A DNA stretch of 64,000 nt. Origin: Streptomyces sp. Root1304. GTDB taxonomy: Bacteria; Actinomycetota; Actinomycetes; Streptomycetales; Streptomycetaceae. Shown here in pieces: positions 1 to 9,133 of the stretch (within the stretch, counting starts at the first letter, position 1; the number at the start of each line of letters is the position of its first letter). The stretch is taken from NCBI RefSeq assembly GCF_001426405.1, contig NZ_LMEP01000028.1, positions 153,301 to 217,300 of the forward strand, in the 5' to 3' direction. A program made the position numbers and the translations under genes. The notes under the pieces were generated by a model, which made no database searches, was not told the origin of the DNA, and saw nothing but the letters and a program-made list of their open reading frames with translations.

Positions 1-95
1 CCCCCGCCTCTCGTTCCCCACCGTCCTGTCACAGGCTCGTCCGGATGTTCGGGCGGAGGCCGCGGGGAGCAAGGCCGTCCGGATAGGGTGGACGG

Positions 96-3000
96 ATGAC
101 GCGAGCAGAGCAGCCAGACCGCCTCGGCGATTCCGACGCCGCACTCGTCGCGGATTCCCGGGAGCGTGCCGTACGGGCCCTCTTGCGCCATCAGCCGCTG
201 CGCCGGCTCTGGAGTGCCCACCTGGTCGGCAGCGTCGGTGACGCCCTCGCCCTCCTCGTGCTCGTCCTCCTCGGCCTCCAGGCCGCGGTCTCCGAGGGCG
301 CGCTCGGCGGCGGCGCCCGGGGAGCCGCGTTCGCCGTGGCCGCCGTCGTCGGCGCCCGCCTGCTGTCCGCGGTCCTCTTCGGGGCCGTGCTCCTCGGACC
401 GCTGACCGCGCTCACCGGACCCGGCGGGTTCCTCGACCGGCGCTGGACCATGATCGGCGCCGACGGCGTCCGGATCGCCCTGCTCGTCATCGCCCCGCTG
501 TGGATCGACTGGACCCCCGGCAGCGCCCTCTGGTACCTGCTCGGCACCGTCTTCGTCACCGGAGCGGCCGAACGGCTGTGGACGATCAGCCGCGAGGGCG
601 CCGCCCCCGCGCTGCTGCCCGCCCCGCCGATCGAGGGCGGGGCCGTACGGCCGCTGCCCGACCACCTCGGCGCGCTGCGGCGGCTCTCCCAGCGCACCGG
701 CTTCCTCGCCGTCCCGGCCGCCGCCGCCGTCCTGCTCGTCGCCACCCTCGTCGGCGACCTGCTCGGCGCCGGAATCGACTGGTTCTCGCTGCACCAGGCC
801 GCCCTCGGCTCGTACGTCGCCGCCGGCCTCTTCACCGCCTCCGTCACCGTGCTGTACGCGATGGCGCTGCCCGGTGGCGAGACCCCCCGGCCGCGTTCGC
901 CGCTGGAGGGCCTGCGCCGCCCGGCCGGCGAGAAGGGCCGTACGGGTGTCGTCCAGATCCTCGTCCTGACCTGCGCGACCGTCGCCGGGGCCATCGCGGC
1001 CGCCGCGTCCGTCGCCGTGCTCCACGCCTACGACCTGGGCGGCGGGCCCGTCACGTACGCCCTCCTGATCCTGGCGCTCAGCGGCGCCACCGCCGTCGGC
1101 ATCCGCACCGCCCGCTCCGTGCTGCCCGTGCTGTCCCGGCGCCGGCTGCTCGCCCTCGTGACCGCCGTCACCGGGGTCGCCTTGATCGCGATGGGCCTGG
1201 TCCCGGACACGGCGACTGTGCTGTTCCTCGCCGTCCTCGCCGGATACGCCGCCGGGGTCGCCGCGAACACCGGCCACACCCTGGTCGACCAGGAGACCGA
1301 GGAGCCCCGCCGGGCCCGCACCACCGAGCACCTCCAGGCCACCGCCCGCGTCGGGATGGCCGTCGGCGCGCTCGCCGCGCCGCTGCTCGCCGCCGCCATC
1401 GGGCCGCACCGGCTCGCCTCCGGCGACTTCGTCCTCGCCCACGGCGGGGCCGCCTTCACGCTCGCCCTGATCGGCGCCCTGCTGCTGCCCGTCGCCGCGC
1501 TCGTCCTCGCGAAGACCGACGACCGGGCGGGCGTCCCGCTCCGCCGCGACCTGCGCGACGCGCTGCGCGGCTCCGACCCGGTGCAGGCGCCCTCCCCGAC
1601 CGGCTTCTTCATCGCCCTGGAGGGCGGCGACGGCGCCGGCAAGTCCACCCAGGTGCAGGCGCTCGCCGAGTGGATCCGCGCCAAGGGCCACGAGGTCGTC
1701 GTCACCCGCGAGCCCGGCGCCACCCCCATCGGCAAGCGCCTCCGCTCGATCCTCCTCGACGTGTCGTCGGCGGGGCTCTCCAACCGCGCCGAGGCCCTGC
1801 TGTACGCGGCCGACCGCGCCGAGCACGTCGACTCCCTCGTCCGGCCGGCCCTGGAGCGGGGCGCGATCGTCCTCTCCGACCGGTACATCGACTCGTCCGT
1901 GGCCTACCAGGGCGCGGGCCGCGACCTGTCCCCGACCGAGATCGCCCGCATCTCCCGCTGGGCGACCGACGGGCTCGTCCCGCACCTGACCGTCGTCCTC
2001 GACGTCTCCCCGGAGACGGCGAGGGAACGGTTCACCGAGGCCCCCGACCGGCTGGAGTCCGAGCCGCCGGAGTTCCACGCGCGCGTACGGGCCGGTTTCC
2101 TCGCCCTCGCCGCCGCCGACCCCAGCCGCTACCTCGTCGTCGACGCCGGGCAGGAGCCCGAGGCCGTCACCACCGTCGTGCGCCACCGGCTCGACCGGAT
2201 GCTGCCGCTCTCCGAGGCCGAGGTGAAGGCCGTCGAGGAGGCCCGCCGCAAGGCCGAGGAGGAGGAGCGCAAGCGGCGCGAGGAGGAAGCCGCCCGCAAG
2301 GCCGAGGAAGAGCGCCTGGAGCGCGAGCGCCAGGAGCAGCTGGCCAGGCTCCGCGCCGAGGAGGAGGAGCGGAAGCGCCGCGAGGAGGAGGAGGCGCGCC
2401 GCCTGGAGGCCGAACGGCAGGCGGAGGAGGCCCGCCGGAAGGCCGAGGAGGCCCGGATCGCCGCCGAGGCCGCCGCCGAGGAGGAGCGCCGACGTCTCGC
2501 GGCCGAGGAGAAGGCCCGCCAGGAGGAGCAGGAGCGTCTCCGCAAGGAGGCCGAGGAGGAGGCCCGGCTGCGGGCCGAGGCGGAGGAACGCCGCCTGGAG
2601 AAGCAGCGCAAGGCCGAGGAGGCGCTGCTGCGCGCCGAGGAGGCCCGCCGGATGGCCGAGGCCGCCGCCGCCGCGAAGGCTGCGGAGGAGGCCGCGGCGA
2701 AGGCGGCCGCGGAGAAGATCGCGGCCGAGGCGGCCGCGAAGGCCGCTGCCGAGCGCGCGGCGGCCGAGAAGGCGGCCGCGGAGCTGGCGGCGGCGCAGCG
2801 CGCCGAGGCGGCCAAGGCTGCCCGTGAGCGGGCGGCGGCCGAGCAGAAGGCGGCGGCGGCGAAGGCGGCCGAGGCCGAGAAGGCGGCGGCGGCGCGCGCG
2901 GCGGAGGCCGAGAAGGCCGCCGCCGAGCAGGCCGCCCGTGCCGAGAAGGCCGCGCGGGCCGCCGAGGCGTCCGCGAACGAGGTCACGGTGGAGACCCCGG

Positions 3001-3548
3001 TCGTGCGGCCGGAGGCGGTCACCGAGCCGACGCCGGTCGTGAAGCCGGGCGCGGCGAAGCCGGGTGCGGGGCGTGCTCCGCGCGGGGCCGACCCGCGTAC
3101 GGCCGTCCGGCGGGAGGCGGCGGACGAGCCGACCGTCTCGCCCGACGAGGTCACCGTCGCCACCCCGATCGTGAAGCTCCCGAAGCCGGAGGCCGAGACG
3201 GCCGTCCTGCCGCAGATCCGGGACCGTGAGCCGCGCGCCGCCGACGAGACGGCCGTGCTGCCCCCCGTACGCGACACCGAGTCGACCGCCGTCCTGCCTC
3301 CCGTACGGGACACTCCGGCCTCCGACCCCACCGACCGGGTGCCGCAGGGCATCTTCCGGGACGCGCGCACGGAGCCGCACGGGGCGAACGACCGGACCCG
3401 CGAGCTGCCCCAGCTCGACGAGAAGGGCATGCCCCGGCGCCGCTCCGACTGGGCCGAGGAGACCCCGCTCGACGATCTTCCGACGCTCGCGGACGAGCTG
3501 TTCGGCCCGCACGAGGACGAGGACGAGGGTCCCCGGCGCCGCCGCTGA
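96..3548 (+). CDS. tmk: Thymidylate kinase fused to an N-terminal MFS-like membrane domain and a C-terminal charged coiled coil
   Basis: dTMP kinase, which makes dTDP for DNA synthesis, embedded in a 1150-residue protein; ordinary Tmk has about 210 residues. Residues about 40-480 are strings of hydrophobic segments like a major-facilitator half or full transporter. The kinase spans about 503-712, with P-loop GGDGAGKST (Lys516) and the DRYIDSSVAYQG segment typical of Tmk. From about 718 to 985 comes an Ala/Glu/Arg/Lys-rich predicted coiled coil, then a low-complexity tail with repeats of the type ETAVLPPVRD and DEVTV-TPxVK. The kinase is presumably held at the membrane. TAGGGT lies six bases before the ATG, so the mRNA may be leaderless. 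A 14-bp stem terminator follows. Kinase assignment is firm; the role of the other parts is unknown. Confidence 0.93.
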   Translation: MTRAEQPDRLGDSDAALVADSRERAVRALLRHQPLRRLWSAHLVGSVGDALALLVLVLLGLQAAVSEGALGGGARGAAFAVAAVVGARLLSAVLFGAVLLGPLTALTGPGGFLDRRWTMIGADGVRIALLVIAPLWIDWTPGSALWYLLGTVFVTGAAERLWTISREGAAPALLPAPPIEGGAVRPLPDHLGALRRLSQRTGFLAVPAAAAVLLVATLVGDLLGAGIDWFSLHQAALGSYVAAGLFTASVTVLYAMALPGGETPRPRSPLEGLRRPAGEKGRTGVVQILVLTCATVAGAIAAAASVAVLHAYDLGGGPVTYALLILALSGATAVGIRTARSVLPVLSRRRLLALVTAVTGVALIAMGLVPDTATVLFLAVLAGYAAGVAANTGHTLVDQETEEPRRARTTEHLQATARVGMAVGALAAPLLAAAIGPHRLASGDFVLAHGGAAFTLALIGALLLPVAALVLAKTDDRAGVPLRRDLRDALRGSDPVQAPSPTGFFIALEGGDGAGKSTQVQALAEWIRAKGHEVVVTREPGATPIGKRLRSILLDVSSAGLSNRAEALLYAADRAEHVDSLVRPALERGAIVLSDRYIDSSVAYQGAGRDLSPTEIARISRWATDGLVPHLTVVLDVSPETARERFTEAPDRLESEPPEFHARVRAGFLALAAADPSRYLVVDAGQEPEAVTTVVRHRLDRMLPLSEAEVKAVEEARRKAEEEERKRREEEAARKAEEERLERERQEQLARLRAEEEERKRREEEEARRLEAERQAEEARRKAEEARIAAEAAAEEERRRLAAEEKARQEEQERLRKEAEEEARLRAEAEERRLEKQRKAEEALLRAEEARRMAEAAAAAKAAEEAAAKAAAEKIAAEAAAKAAAERAAAEKAAAELAAAQRAEAAKAARERAAAEQKAAAAKAAEAEKAAAARAAEAEKAAAEQAARAEKAARAAEASANEVTVETPVVRPEAVTEPTPVVKPGAAKPGAGRAPRGADPRTAVRREAADEPTVSPDEVTVATPIVKLPKPEAETAVLPQIRDREPRAADETAVLPPVRDTESTAVLPPVRDTPASDPTDRVPQGIFRDARTEPHGANDRTRELPQLDEKGMPRRRSDWAEETPLDDLPTLADELFGPHEDEDEGPRRRR

Positions 3549-3558
3549 TCCTTTCCCC

Positions 3559-3596
3559 CCGGCTTGGGGGTGTAGCCAGCACCACCCCCAAGCCGG
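3559..3596. terminator. Terminator-like hairpin after tmk
   Basis: Perfect 14-bp inverted repeat (3559-3572 with 3583-3596, CCGGCTTGGGGGTG arm) with a 10-base loop just past the tmk stop codon. There is no U tract, as is common for Streptomyces terminators. Confidence 0.75.
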
Positions 3597-3643
3597 AAGC
3601 CAGCCCCATACCGCTGTGACCTGCGCTTTTCTAGCGTTGTCGT

Positions 3644-4528
3644 ATGACGACGACTGCAGTGACGGACAGCGGTGCCGGTACCCGTACCGGCGGCGGTGCC
3701 TTCCGTGCCCCGGATGCCGCCCTCTCCCTCGACGGGGTGAGCAGGACCTACGGGCGCGGGGCGCCCGCGCTCGACGGCGTCGGCCTGGTCGTCCCGCGCG
3801 GCCGGTTCCTCGCGGTGATGGGCCGGTCGGGCTCCGGCAAGTCCACCCTGCTGCGGTGCGCCGCCGGACTCGAACGGCCGACGGCCGGAACGGTACGGAT
3901 CGGCGGCACCGACCTCGCCGGCCTCAAGAAGACCGCGCTCACCCGGCTCCGGCGGGACCGCGTCGGCTTCGTCTTCCAGTCCCTGAACCTCGTCTCCGCC
4001 CTGAACGTGCGGGAGAACGTCACCCTGCCCCTGCTCCTCGCCGGGGCCCGCGAAGGCCGGGCGCTCGACGCCCGCGCCCTGGCCGGGCTCGACGCCGTCG
4101 GGCTCGCCGACCGGGCCGAGGACACTCCGGAGAACCTGTCCGGCGGCCAGCGCCAGCGGGTGGCCATCGCCCGCGCCCTGGTCAACGAACCCGAGGTCGT
4201 CTTCGCCGACGAGCCGACCGCCGCGCTCGACCCGGTCACGGCGGCCGGGGTGCTCGCCCTGCTGCGGCGCGCGGTCGACGAGCGGGGGACCACGGTCGTC
4301 CTCGTCACCCACGACCCGGTGGCGGCGGCCTGGACGGACGAGGCCGTGTTCCTCGACCGGGGCAGGCTCGTCGGCCGCCTCGACCGGCCGGACGAGCCGG
4401 GCGTACGGGAGATGCTGGGGGTACGGGAGACGCCGGGCGGCCACGCGGAGGCGGGGCGCCCGGGACCGGACGCCGGTGGGTTCCGTACGGGCGGCGCCGG
4501 ACGGATCTCCGGGGCGGTGACCCGATGA
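3644..4528 (+). CDS. ABC transporter ATP-binding protein, MacB/LolD type
   Basis: Cytoplasmic ATPase of an FtsX-type exporter, 294 residues. It shows Walker A GRSGSGKST (about residue 64), signature LSGGQRQRVAIARAL, Walker B VVFADEPTAALDP and the switch His in LVTHDP. About 55 residues at the C terminus after the ATPase fold are Gly/Pro/Arg-rich and look like a disordered tail. The stop overlaps the start of the following permease gene as ATGA, so the two are translationally coupled. No Shine-Dalgarno is visible; TAGCGT lies six bases upstream of ATG, suggesting a leaderless transcript. A two-component system lies convergently downstream and may control it (inference). Substrate unknown. Confidence 0.9.
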   Translation: MTTTAVTDSGAGTRTGGGAFRAPDAALSLDGVSRTYGRGAPALDGVGLVVPRGRFLAVMGRSGSGKSTLLRCAAGLERPTAGTVRIGGTDLAGLKKTALTRLRRDRVGFVFQSLNLVSALNVRENVTLPLLLAGAREGRALDARALAGLDAVGLADRAEDTPENLSGGQRQRVAIARALVNEPEVVFADEPTAALDPVTAAGVLALLRRAVDERGTTVVLVTHDPVAAAWTDEAVFLDRGRLVGRLDRPDEPGVREMLGVRETPGGHAEAGRPGPDAGGFRTGGAGRISGAVTR

Positions 4529-7020
4529 AGGCGTTCGCGAACCCCGCCGTACGGCTGCTCTCCGCCCGCTCCCTGCGGGCGCACCGGAAGGCGTGGGCGG
4601 CGGTCTTCGCCGCCGTCGCCGTCACCTCCGCGCTGCTCGGGGCCCTGGCCCTCGCCCTCGGTGCGACCGGCCTCGGCCACGCGCGCGTGGAGCGGTACGC
4701 CGCCGCGTCCGTCGTCGTCGCCGGGGACCAGGAAGTGCGCTGGACCACCAAGCCCTGGGGGAGCGAGCCGACCACGGAGACCGCCGGTCTGACCGAGCGG
4801 GTACGGGTCCCGGGCGCGGCCGTCGACGTCCTGCGGGCGGTGCCGGGCGTACGGGCCGCGGTGCCGGACCGCGCCTTCGTCGTACGGGACCGGGCGGCGG
4901 ACTCCGCCGGGGAGACCCGGACCTACACCGGACGGTCCTGGGACGCGGCCCGGCTGGCCCCGTACCGGCTGCTCGCGGGGCGGGAGCCGCGCGGGGCCGG
5001 GGAGGTCGTGATGGGTGCGGGTGCGGGTGCGGACGCGGGTGCCGACCTCGGCGCCGGTGGTCGCGTCCGGGTCGGGGACACTGTGGCCGGGCGCGAGGTC
5101 GTCGGGATCGCCGACGGGCCCGTCGCGCTGTACGTCACGGCGGCGGAGGCCCTGCGGCTCGCCGGGAATCCGGTGAGCGCCGATCCCCGCGACTCCGTCG
5201 ACGCGATCGGCGTCCTCGCCGAGCCCGGCGTGCCCGTCGACACCCTCCACGCGCGCGTACGGGACGCCCTCGACCGGGCCGGGCTCAAGGACACCGCCTC
5301 CGGGCAGCCGCTCAGGGCCTTCACCGGCGACGGCCGGGGCACGGCCGAACACCTCGCCGCCGCGCCCGCGCGCGCCGAACTGCTCCAGCTCCTCGCCGCC
5401 GTCTCCGGGACCGTCGTCCTCGTCGCCGTCCTCGTCCTCGCCTCCCTGGTGGCCCAGGCGCTCCAGCAGCGCGCGGGCGAGCGCGAGCTGCTGCTCTCGG
5501 TCGGGGCGACGCCCCGGCAGGTACGGGCGGCGGCGGGACGCGAGGTGACCCGGGTGGCGGGCGCCGCCGCGCTGTTCGGCGCGCTGCTGTCCGTACCGGT
5601 GTTCCTGTGGCTGTGGTCGGCGCTGCGGAGCCGTACCGGAGTGGTCCCGGACGGTCTCGAACTCGCCGCTCCGCCCTGGCTGTTCCCCGGCGCTCTCCTC
5701 GCCGCCGCCGTCGTGGTGGGTCTCGCCCGGTTCGTCGTCCTCTTCGCCGCCCGCGGTCCTGGCCGGCCGGGGAAGGGCACGGCCCGGCGGGTGAGCGGGA
5801 TCGCGCTGCTCGTGGTGGGCGTGTCGTCGGCCGGTACGGCCACCGCCCAGAGCGGTGGGGCGGCCGCGGCCGCCGCCGGAGCAGCCACGGTGACACTGGT
5901 CGCCGGGTGCGCGCTGCTCGGGCCGTGGATCGCGGGGGCGGCGATGAGGGTCCTGGACCGGCCGTTCCGGCGGCTCGGCGGCGCACCGGGGCGGCTCACG
6001 GCCGCCGGCGCACGGGCCCACTCGCGCCGCCTCGGCGCCGCGCTCGTCCCGGTCGTCCTCGTGACCGCCTTCGCGCTGGTGCAGCTCGCGGCGGGCACGA
6101 CGGCGGAGCGGGCCGCCGACGCGCAGGCCCGCGCGGCGACGACCGCGGACCTGGCGGTGTCCGGCACGACGGCGGAGCGGGTGCGGAAGCTGCCCGGGGT
6201 CGCCGCGGCGACGGACGTGCTGCGTTCCACGGTGGTGCTGGCCCGGACGGAGGCGGGTTCGCCGCGCCTGGAACGGCTTCCGGTGCTCGGCGTCGACGCG
6301 GCCGGTCTGACGGGCACGCTCGACCCGGACGTCGTCGCCGGTGACCTGGCGGGGCTCGCCCGTACGGGCACGGTGGCGGTCGGCGCGGACATGGCCGACT
6401 CGCTGGACGTACGGCCCGGTTCGACGGTCGGGCTGCGGCTCGGCGACGGGACGCCGCGGGAGCTGAAGGTGGTCGCGGTGTACGAACGCTCGCTGGCGCT
6501 CGGCGAGTTCCTGCTGCCGGCGGCGGAACTTGCCCCGCACATGAGTGACCCGTATCCCGCGCGCGTGCTGGTCGATACGGAGGGGGCCGGCGCCGTGTCC
6601 GTCGCGGGCGTCGGGCCGCACGAGCCCGTCGTACCCGAGCAGGTGACCCCGCCGGGCGCCGAGCTGAACGGGCTCGTCTCGGCGGCGGTCGTCGCCGCGA
6701 TCGGCGGGCTCACCCTCCTCTCCGTGCTCAGCACCCTCACCCTGATCGGTGCCGGACGGCGTGAGGAGCTCCGTCTCCTCGGCCGGGTGGGCGCCTCCGC
6801 GGGTCAACTCCGCCGGATGCTCGGCCTGGAGGCGGGGTTCCTGACCGTCACCGGTCTGCTCATCGGCGCCGTGGTGGCGGCCCTGCCGCTGACGGCCTTC
6901 GCCTGGTCCTTCACGGGCGGGCTGCCGTATCTGCCGCCCGCGTACGCCGGAGTGATCGCCTGCGCGGTGGTGGTGACGGTGGTGGCGGGAGTGTTCCTGC
7001 CGGTCTCGTCCAGGCGCTGA
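4525..7020 (+). CDS. FtsX-family ABC transporter permease
   Basis: 831-residue membrane protein with the two-half FtsX layout: an N-terminal membrane segment at about residues 20-45, a long extracytoplasmic domain, three membrane segments around 285-430 containing the conserved ELLLSVGATPRQVRAA loop, then a second extracytoplasmic part and a final set of helices with EELRLLGRVGASAGQLRRMLG. Such permeases act mechanically on lipids, peptides or antibiotics rather than pumping solutes. The start is fixed by the ATGA overlap with the upstream ATPase gene; a longer in-frame reading upstream is excluded because it would run through the ATPase gene. Substrate unknown. Confidence 0.88.
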   Translation: MKAFANPAVRLLSARSLRAHRKAWAAVFAAVAVTSALLGALALALGATGLGHARVERYAAASVVVAGDQEVRWTTKPWGSEPTTETAGLTERVRVPGAAVDVLRAVPGVRAAVPDRAFVVRDRAADSAGETRTYTGRSWDAARLAPYRLLAGREPRGAGEVVMGAGAGADAGADLGAGGRVRVGDTVAGREVVGIADGPVALYVTAAEALRLAGNPVSADPRDSVDAIGVLAEPGVPVDTLHARVRDALDRAGLKDTASGQPLRAFTGDGRGTAEHLAAAPARAELLQLLAAVSGTVVLVAVLVLASLVAQALQQRAGERELLLSVGATPRQVRAAAGREVTRVAGAAALFGALLSVPVFLWLWSALRSRTGVVPDGLELAAPPWLFPGALLAAAVVVGLARFVVLFAARGPGRPGKGTARRVSGIALLVVGVSSAGTATAQSGGAAAAAAGAATVTLVAGCALLGPWIAGAAMRVLDRPFRRLGGAPGRLTAAGARAHSRRLGAALVPVVLVTAFALVQLAAGTTAERAADAQARAATTADLAVSGTTAERVRKLPGVAAATDVLRSTVVLARTEAGSPRLERLPVLGVDAAGLTGTLDPDVVAGDLAGLARTGTVAVGADMADSLDVRPGSTVGLRLGDGTPRELKVVAVYERSLALGEFLLPAAELAPHMSDPYPARVLVDTEGAGAVSVAGVGPHEPVVPEQVTPPGAELNGLVSAAVVAAIGGLTLLSVLSTLTLIGAGRREELRLLGRVGASAGQLRRMLGLEAGFLTVTGLLIGAVVAALPLTAFAWSFTGGLPYLPPAYAGVIACAVVVTVVAGVFLPVSSRR

Positions 7021-7025
7021 CGCGT

Positions 7026-7052
7026 GCGCACCCGGCCCCCGGTCGGGTGCGC
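7026..7052. terminator. Bidirectional terminator between convergent ABC permease and response regulator genes
   Basis: Inverted repeat GCGCACCCG (7026-7034) / CGGGTGCGC (7044-7052) with a 9-base loop lies in the 40-bp gap between two convergent stop codons. Confidence 0.65.
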
Positions 7053-7060
7053 GGTGTCGC

Positions 7061-7705
7061 TCAGGCGTTGAGGTAGGCGAGCACGGCGAGGACCCGGCGG
7101 TGGCCGCCGCTGTCGGTCGGCGGCAGGCCGAGCTTCAGGAAGACGTTGCCGATGTGCTTGTGCACGGCCCGCTCGGTGACCACCATCGAGCGGGCGATCG
7201 TGCCGTTGTCGTGGCCCTGCGCCATCAGCTCCAGGACCTCGCGCTCGCGGGGCGTGAGCGAGTCCAGCGGGTCGTCGCGGCGGCGGGCCAGCAGCTCGGT
7301 GACGACCTCCGGGTCCAGGGCCGTACCGCCGGACGCGACCCGTTCCAGGGCGTCGAGGAACTCGTCCACCCGGCCCACCCGGTCCTTCAGGAGATAGCCG
7401 ACGCCCCGCGCGCCGCCGCCCAGGAGCTCGGCGGCGTACGTCTCCTCCACGTACTGGGAGAGCACGAGCACCGGAAGTCCCGGCAGTTGTTCGCGGGCCG
7501 CGAGCGCCGCCCGCAGCCCCTCGTCGCGGAAGCCGGGCGGCATCCGCACGTCGAGGACGGCCACGTCGGGCCGGTGCTCCAGGAGCAGCGGCAGGACCTC
7601 GGGGCCGGTGGCCGCGACCCCGGCCACCTCATGGCCGGAGGAGGTCAGCAACAGCACGAGGCCCTCCCGCAGGAGGGCGTTGTCCTCGGCGATCACCACA
7701 CGCAC
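7061..7705 (-). CDS. NarL/LuxR-family response regulator
   Basis: Two-component response regulator of 214 residues. The receiver domain begins VRVVIAEDNALLREG with the acidic pair, the phospho-acceptor Asp in VAVLDVRMPP (about residue 52), and the conserved Lys in YLLKDRVG. A LuxR-type helix-turn-helix (LTPREREVLELMAQGHDNGTIA, then VTERAVHKHIGNVFLKLGL) binds DNA at the C terminus. The GTG start lies inside the end of the upstream kinase gene (13-bp overlap), so the pair is co-translated. The likely target is the neighbouring ABC exporter (inference from position). Confidence 0.92.
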   Translation of the reverse strand: MRVVIAEDNALLREGLVLLLTSSGHEVAGVAATGPEVLPLLLEHRPDVAVLDVRMPPGFRDEGLRAALAAREQLPGLPVLVLSQYVEETYAAELLGGGARGVGYLLKDRVGRVDEFLDALERVASGGTALDPEVVTELLARRRDDPLDSLTPREREVLELMAQGHDNGTIARSMVVTERAVHKHIGNVFLKLGLPPTDSGGHRRVLAVLAYLNA

Positions 7706-8991
7706 GGAAGCTCCACTTCGATCACGGTCGGGCCCCCGACGGGGCTGGTCAGTCGTACGGTGCCGTCGAGTGCGGCGACCCGGCGGCGCAGTCCGGTGAG
7801 CCCGGAGCCGCCGCCCTCGCCCGCCTCGGCGCCACCCCGGCCCTCGTCCGCCACGCGCACGCGGAGAGCGGCGGGTTCGCGGGAGAGCGCGACGGTGGCG
7901 CGGCCGGCACCGCTGTGCTTGGCGGCGTTGGTGAGGGCCTCGGCGACGGCGAAGTAGGCGGCGGCCTCGACGGCGGCGGGGGCGCGGGGGCCCGTCGCGG
8001 CGTCGGGGGCGGATCCGGACCCGGAGCCCGTCGCGGCGTCGGGGGCCGGGCTCGTGTCGAGAGTCCTGTCGGTGGGCGGGCTGTCGTCGCCTGGGCTCGC
8101 GTCGAGGGCGCCGTCCTCGTGGGCCAGGCCCGTCACGGAGACCGCCACCTCCAGGCCGCTGCTCGCGGCCAGGGCCCGTACCGCCCCCGTCAGACCACGG
8201 TCGGTGAGGATCGGCGGGTGGATGCCGCGCACCACGTGCCGCAGTTCGGCGAGCGCCGCCTCGGCCTGGGTCTGCGCGTCGTCGAGGAGCCGGCGCGCGG
8301 CGGCGGGATCGGAGTCGTACGCGCGCTTGGCCAGGCCGATCCGCATGGAGAGCGCCACCAGATGGGCCTGGGCGCCGTCGTGCAGATCGCGTTCGATCCG
8401 GCGCAGCTCGGCGCCGTGCGCGGCGACGGCGCCCGCCCGGGTGGCGGTCAGCTGCTCGATGCGGGCGGCGAGCGCGGCGTCCCTGGCGGCCGAGGGGGTG
8501 GGCGTGAGCAGCGCGCGCGACCACTCGGCGGCGAGGCGGGCGAGCCTGCCGATCAGCGGCAGGGCGACGGGCCGGTGTCCCGCGAGCCCGGTCACCACCC
8601 CGTCGACGAGCAGCGCGGGCGCCCACAGGACGAGCGAGGCGTACCAGAGCACCAGGCCGTAGAGCAGCTGCGCGGCGGCCCAGACCAGGTCCCGTGCCGT
8701 GCCGGGGTCGGTGACGGCCGTGCGCACGCGCGCGGGGAGGGGCCCTTCCAGCGGAAGGTACGCCTCCGGTACGGGGGTCCCGGTCCAGGCGGCGGTACGG
8801 CGGCGCTCCCAGCCGGCCAGCCGGCGCAGCAGCAGCACGCTCTCGGGAAGCACTCCGGCGCCGATCACCGTCACGGTGAGGAGGGCGGTGAAGAGGGCGA
8901 CGCCGATCATCAGGTAGCAGAGGAGCGCGATGGCGGCCCCGTACAGGAGGTGGAGCGAGGCCCGGCCCGCTTCCTTGATCGCGTCACGCAT
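7693..8991 (-). CDS. Sensor histidine kinase (HisKA_3 type) with a repeat insertion
   Basis: 432-residue membrane sensor kinase. Two clusters of hydrophobic helices (about residues 13-55 and 100-150) make a short N-terminal sensor. The dimerisation helix has ERDLHDGAQAHLVALSMRIG with the phospho-acceptor His (near residue 203). The ATPase domain has EALTNAAKHSGAG (N box), VADEGRGG and SGLTGLRRRVAAL. Between helix and ATPase domain sits a Pro/Ala/Asp/Ser-rich insertion of about 50 residues built partly from a 12-codon repeat. It partners the response regulator that overlaps its 3' end. TAGCCT lies six bases before the ATG, consistent with a leaderless transcript. Confidence 0.9.
   Translation of the reverse strand: MRDAIKEAGRASLHLLYGAAIALLCYLMIGVALFTALLTVTVIGAGVLPESVLLLRRLAGWERRRTAAWTGTPVPEAYLPLEGPLPARVRTAVTDPGTARDLVWAAAQLLYGLVLWYASLVLWAPALLVDGVVTGLAGHRPVALPLIGRLARLAAEWSRALLTPTPSAARDAALAARIEQLTATRAGAVAAHGAELRRIERDLHDGAQAHLVALSMRIGLAKRAYDSDPAAARRLLDDAQTQAEAALAELRHVVRGIHPPILTDRGLTGAVRALAASSGLEVAVSVTGLAHEDGALDASPGDDSPPTDRTLDTSPAPDAATGSGSGSAPDAATGPRAPAAVEAAAYFAVAEALTNAAKHSGAGRATVALSREPAALRVRVADEGRGGAEAGEGGGSGLTGLRRRVAALDGTVRLTSPVGGPTVIEVELPCVW
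7990..8046. repeat. 21-bp direct repeat with 36-bp period inside the kinase gene
   Basis: The 21 bases at 7990-8010 recur exactly at 8026-8046. The 36-bp spacing is 12 codons, so the reading frame is kept; the copies encode an APDAATG-type motif in the linker of the kinase. Confidence 0.85.
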
Positions 8992-9133
8992 GAGGACAGG
9001 CTATGCGGGAGGACCCGAGGGGTGCGGTGGAGCAGGCTCCACCATCGGTCCGGGGGCGGGTACCGCTGTGCGCGAAGGGCTGCCGGGCGAGGATCGAACC
9101 CGTACCCCTTCCCTTCCTCATCCGGGAGTTCCC

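Noticed and set aside
2129..4444. Long open frame on the minus strand opposite the tmk coiled coil and ABC ATPase
   Set aside because: It is the antisense shadow of Glu/Ala/Lys-rich GC-rich coding sequence; the product is Ser/Ala/Arg low-complexity with no start signal or domain.
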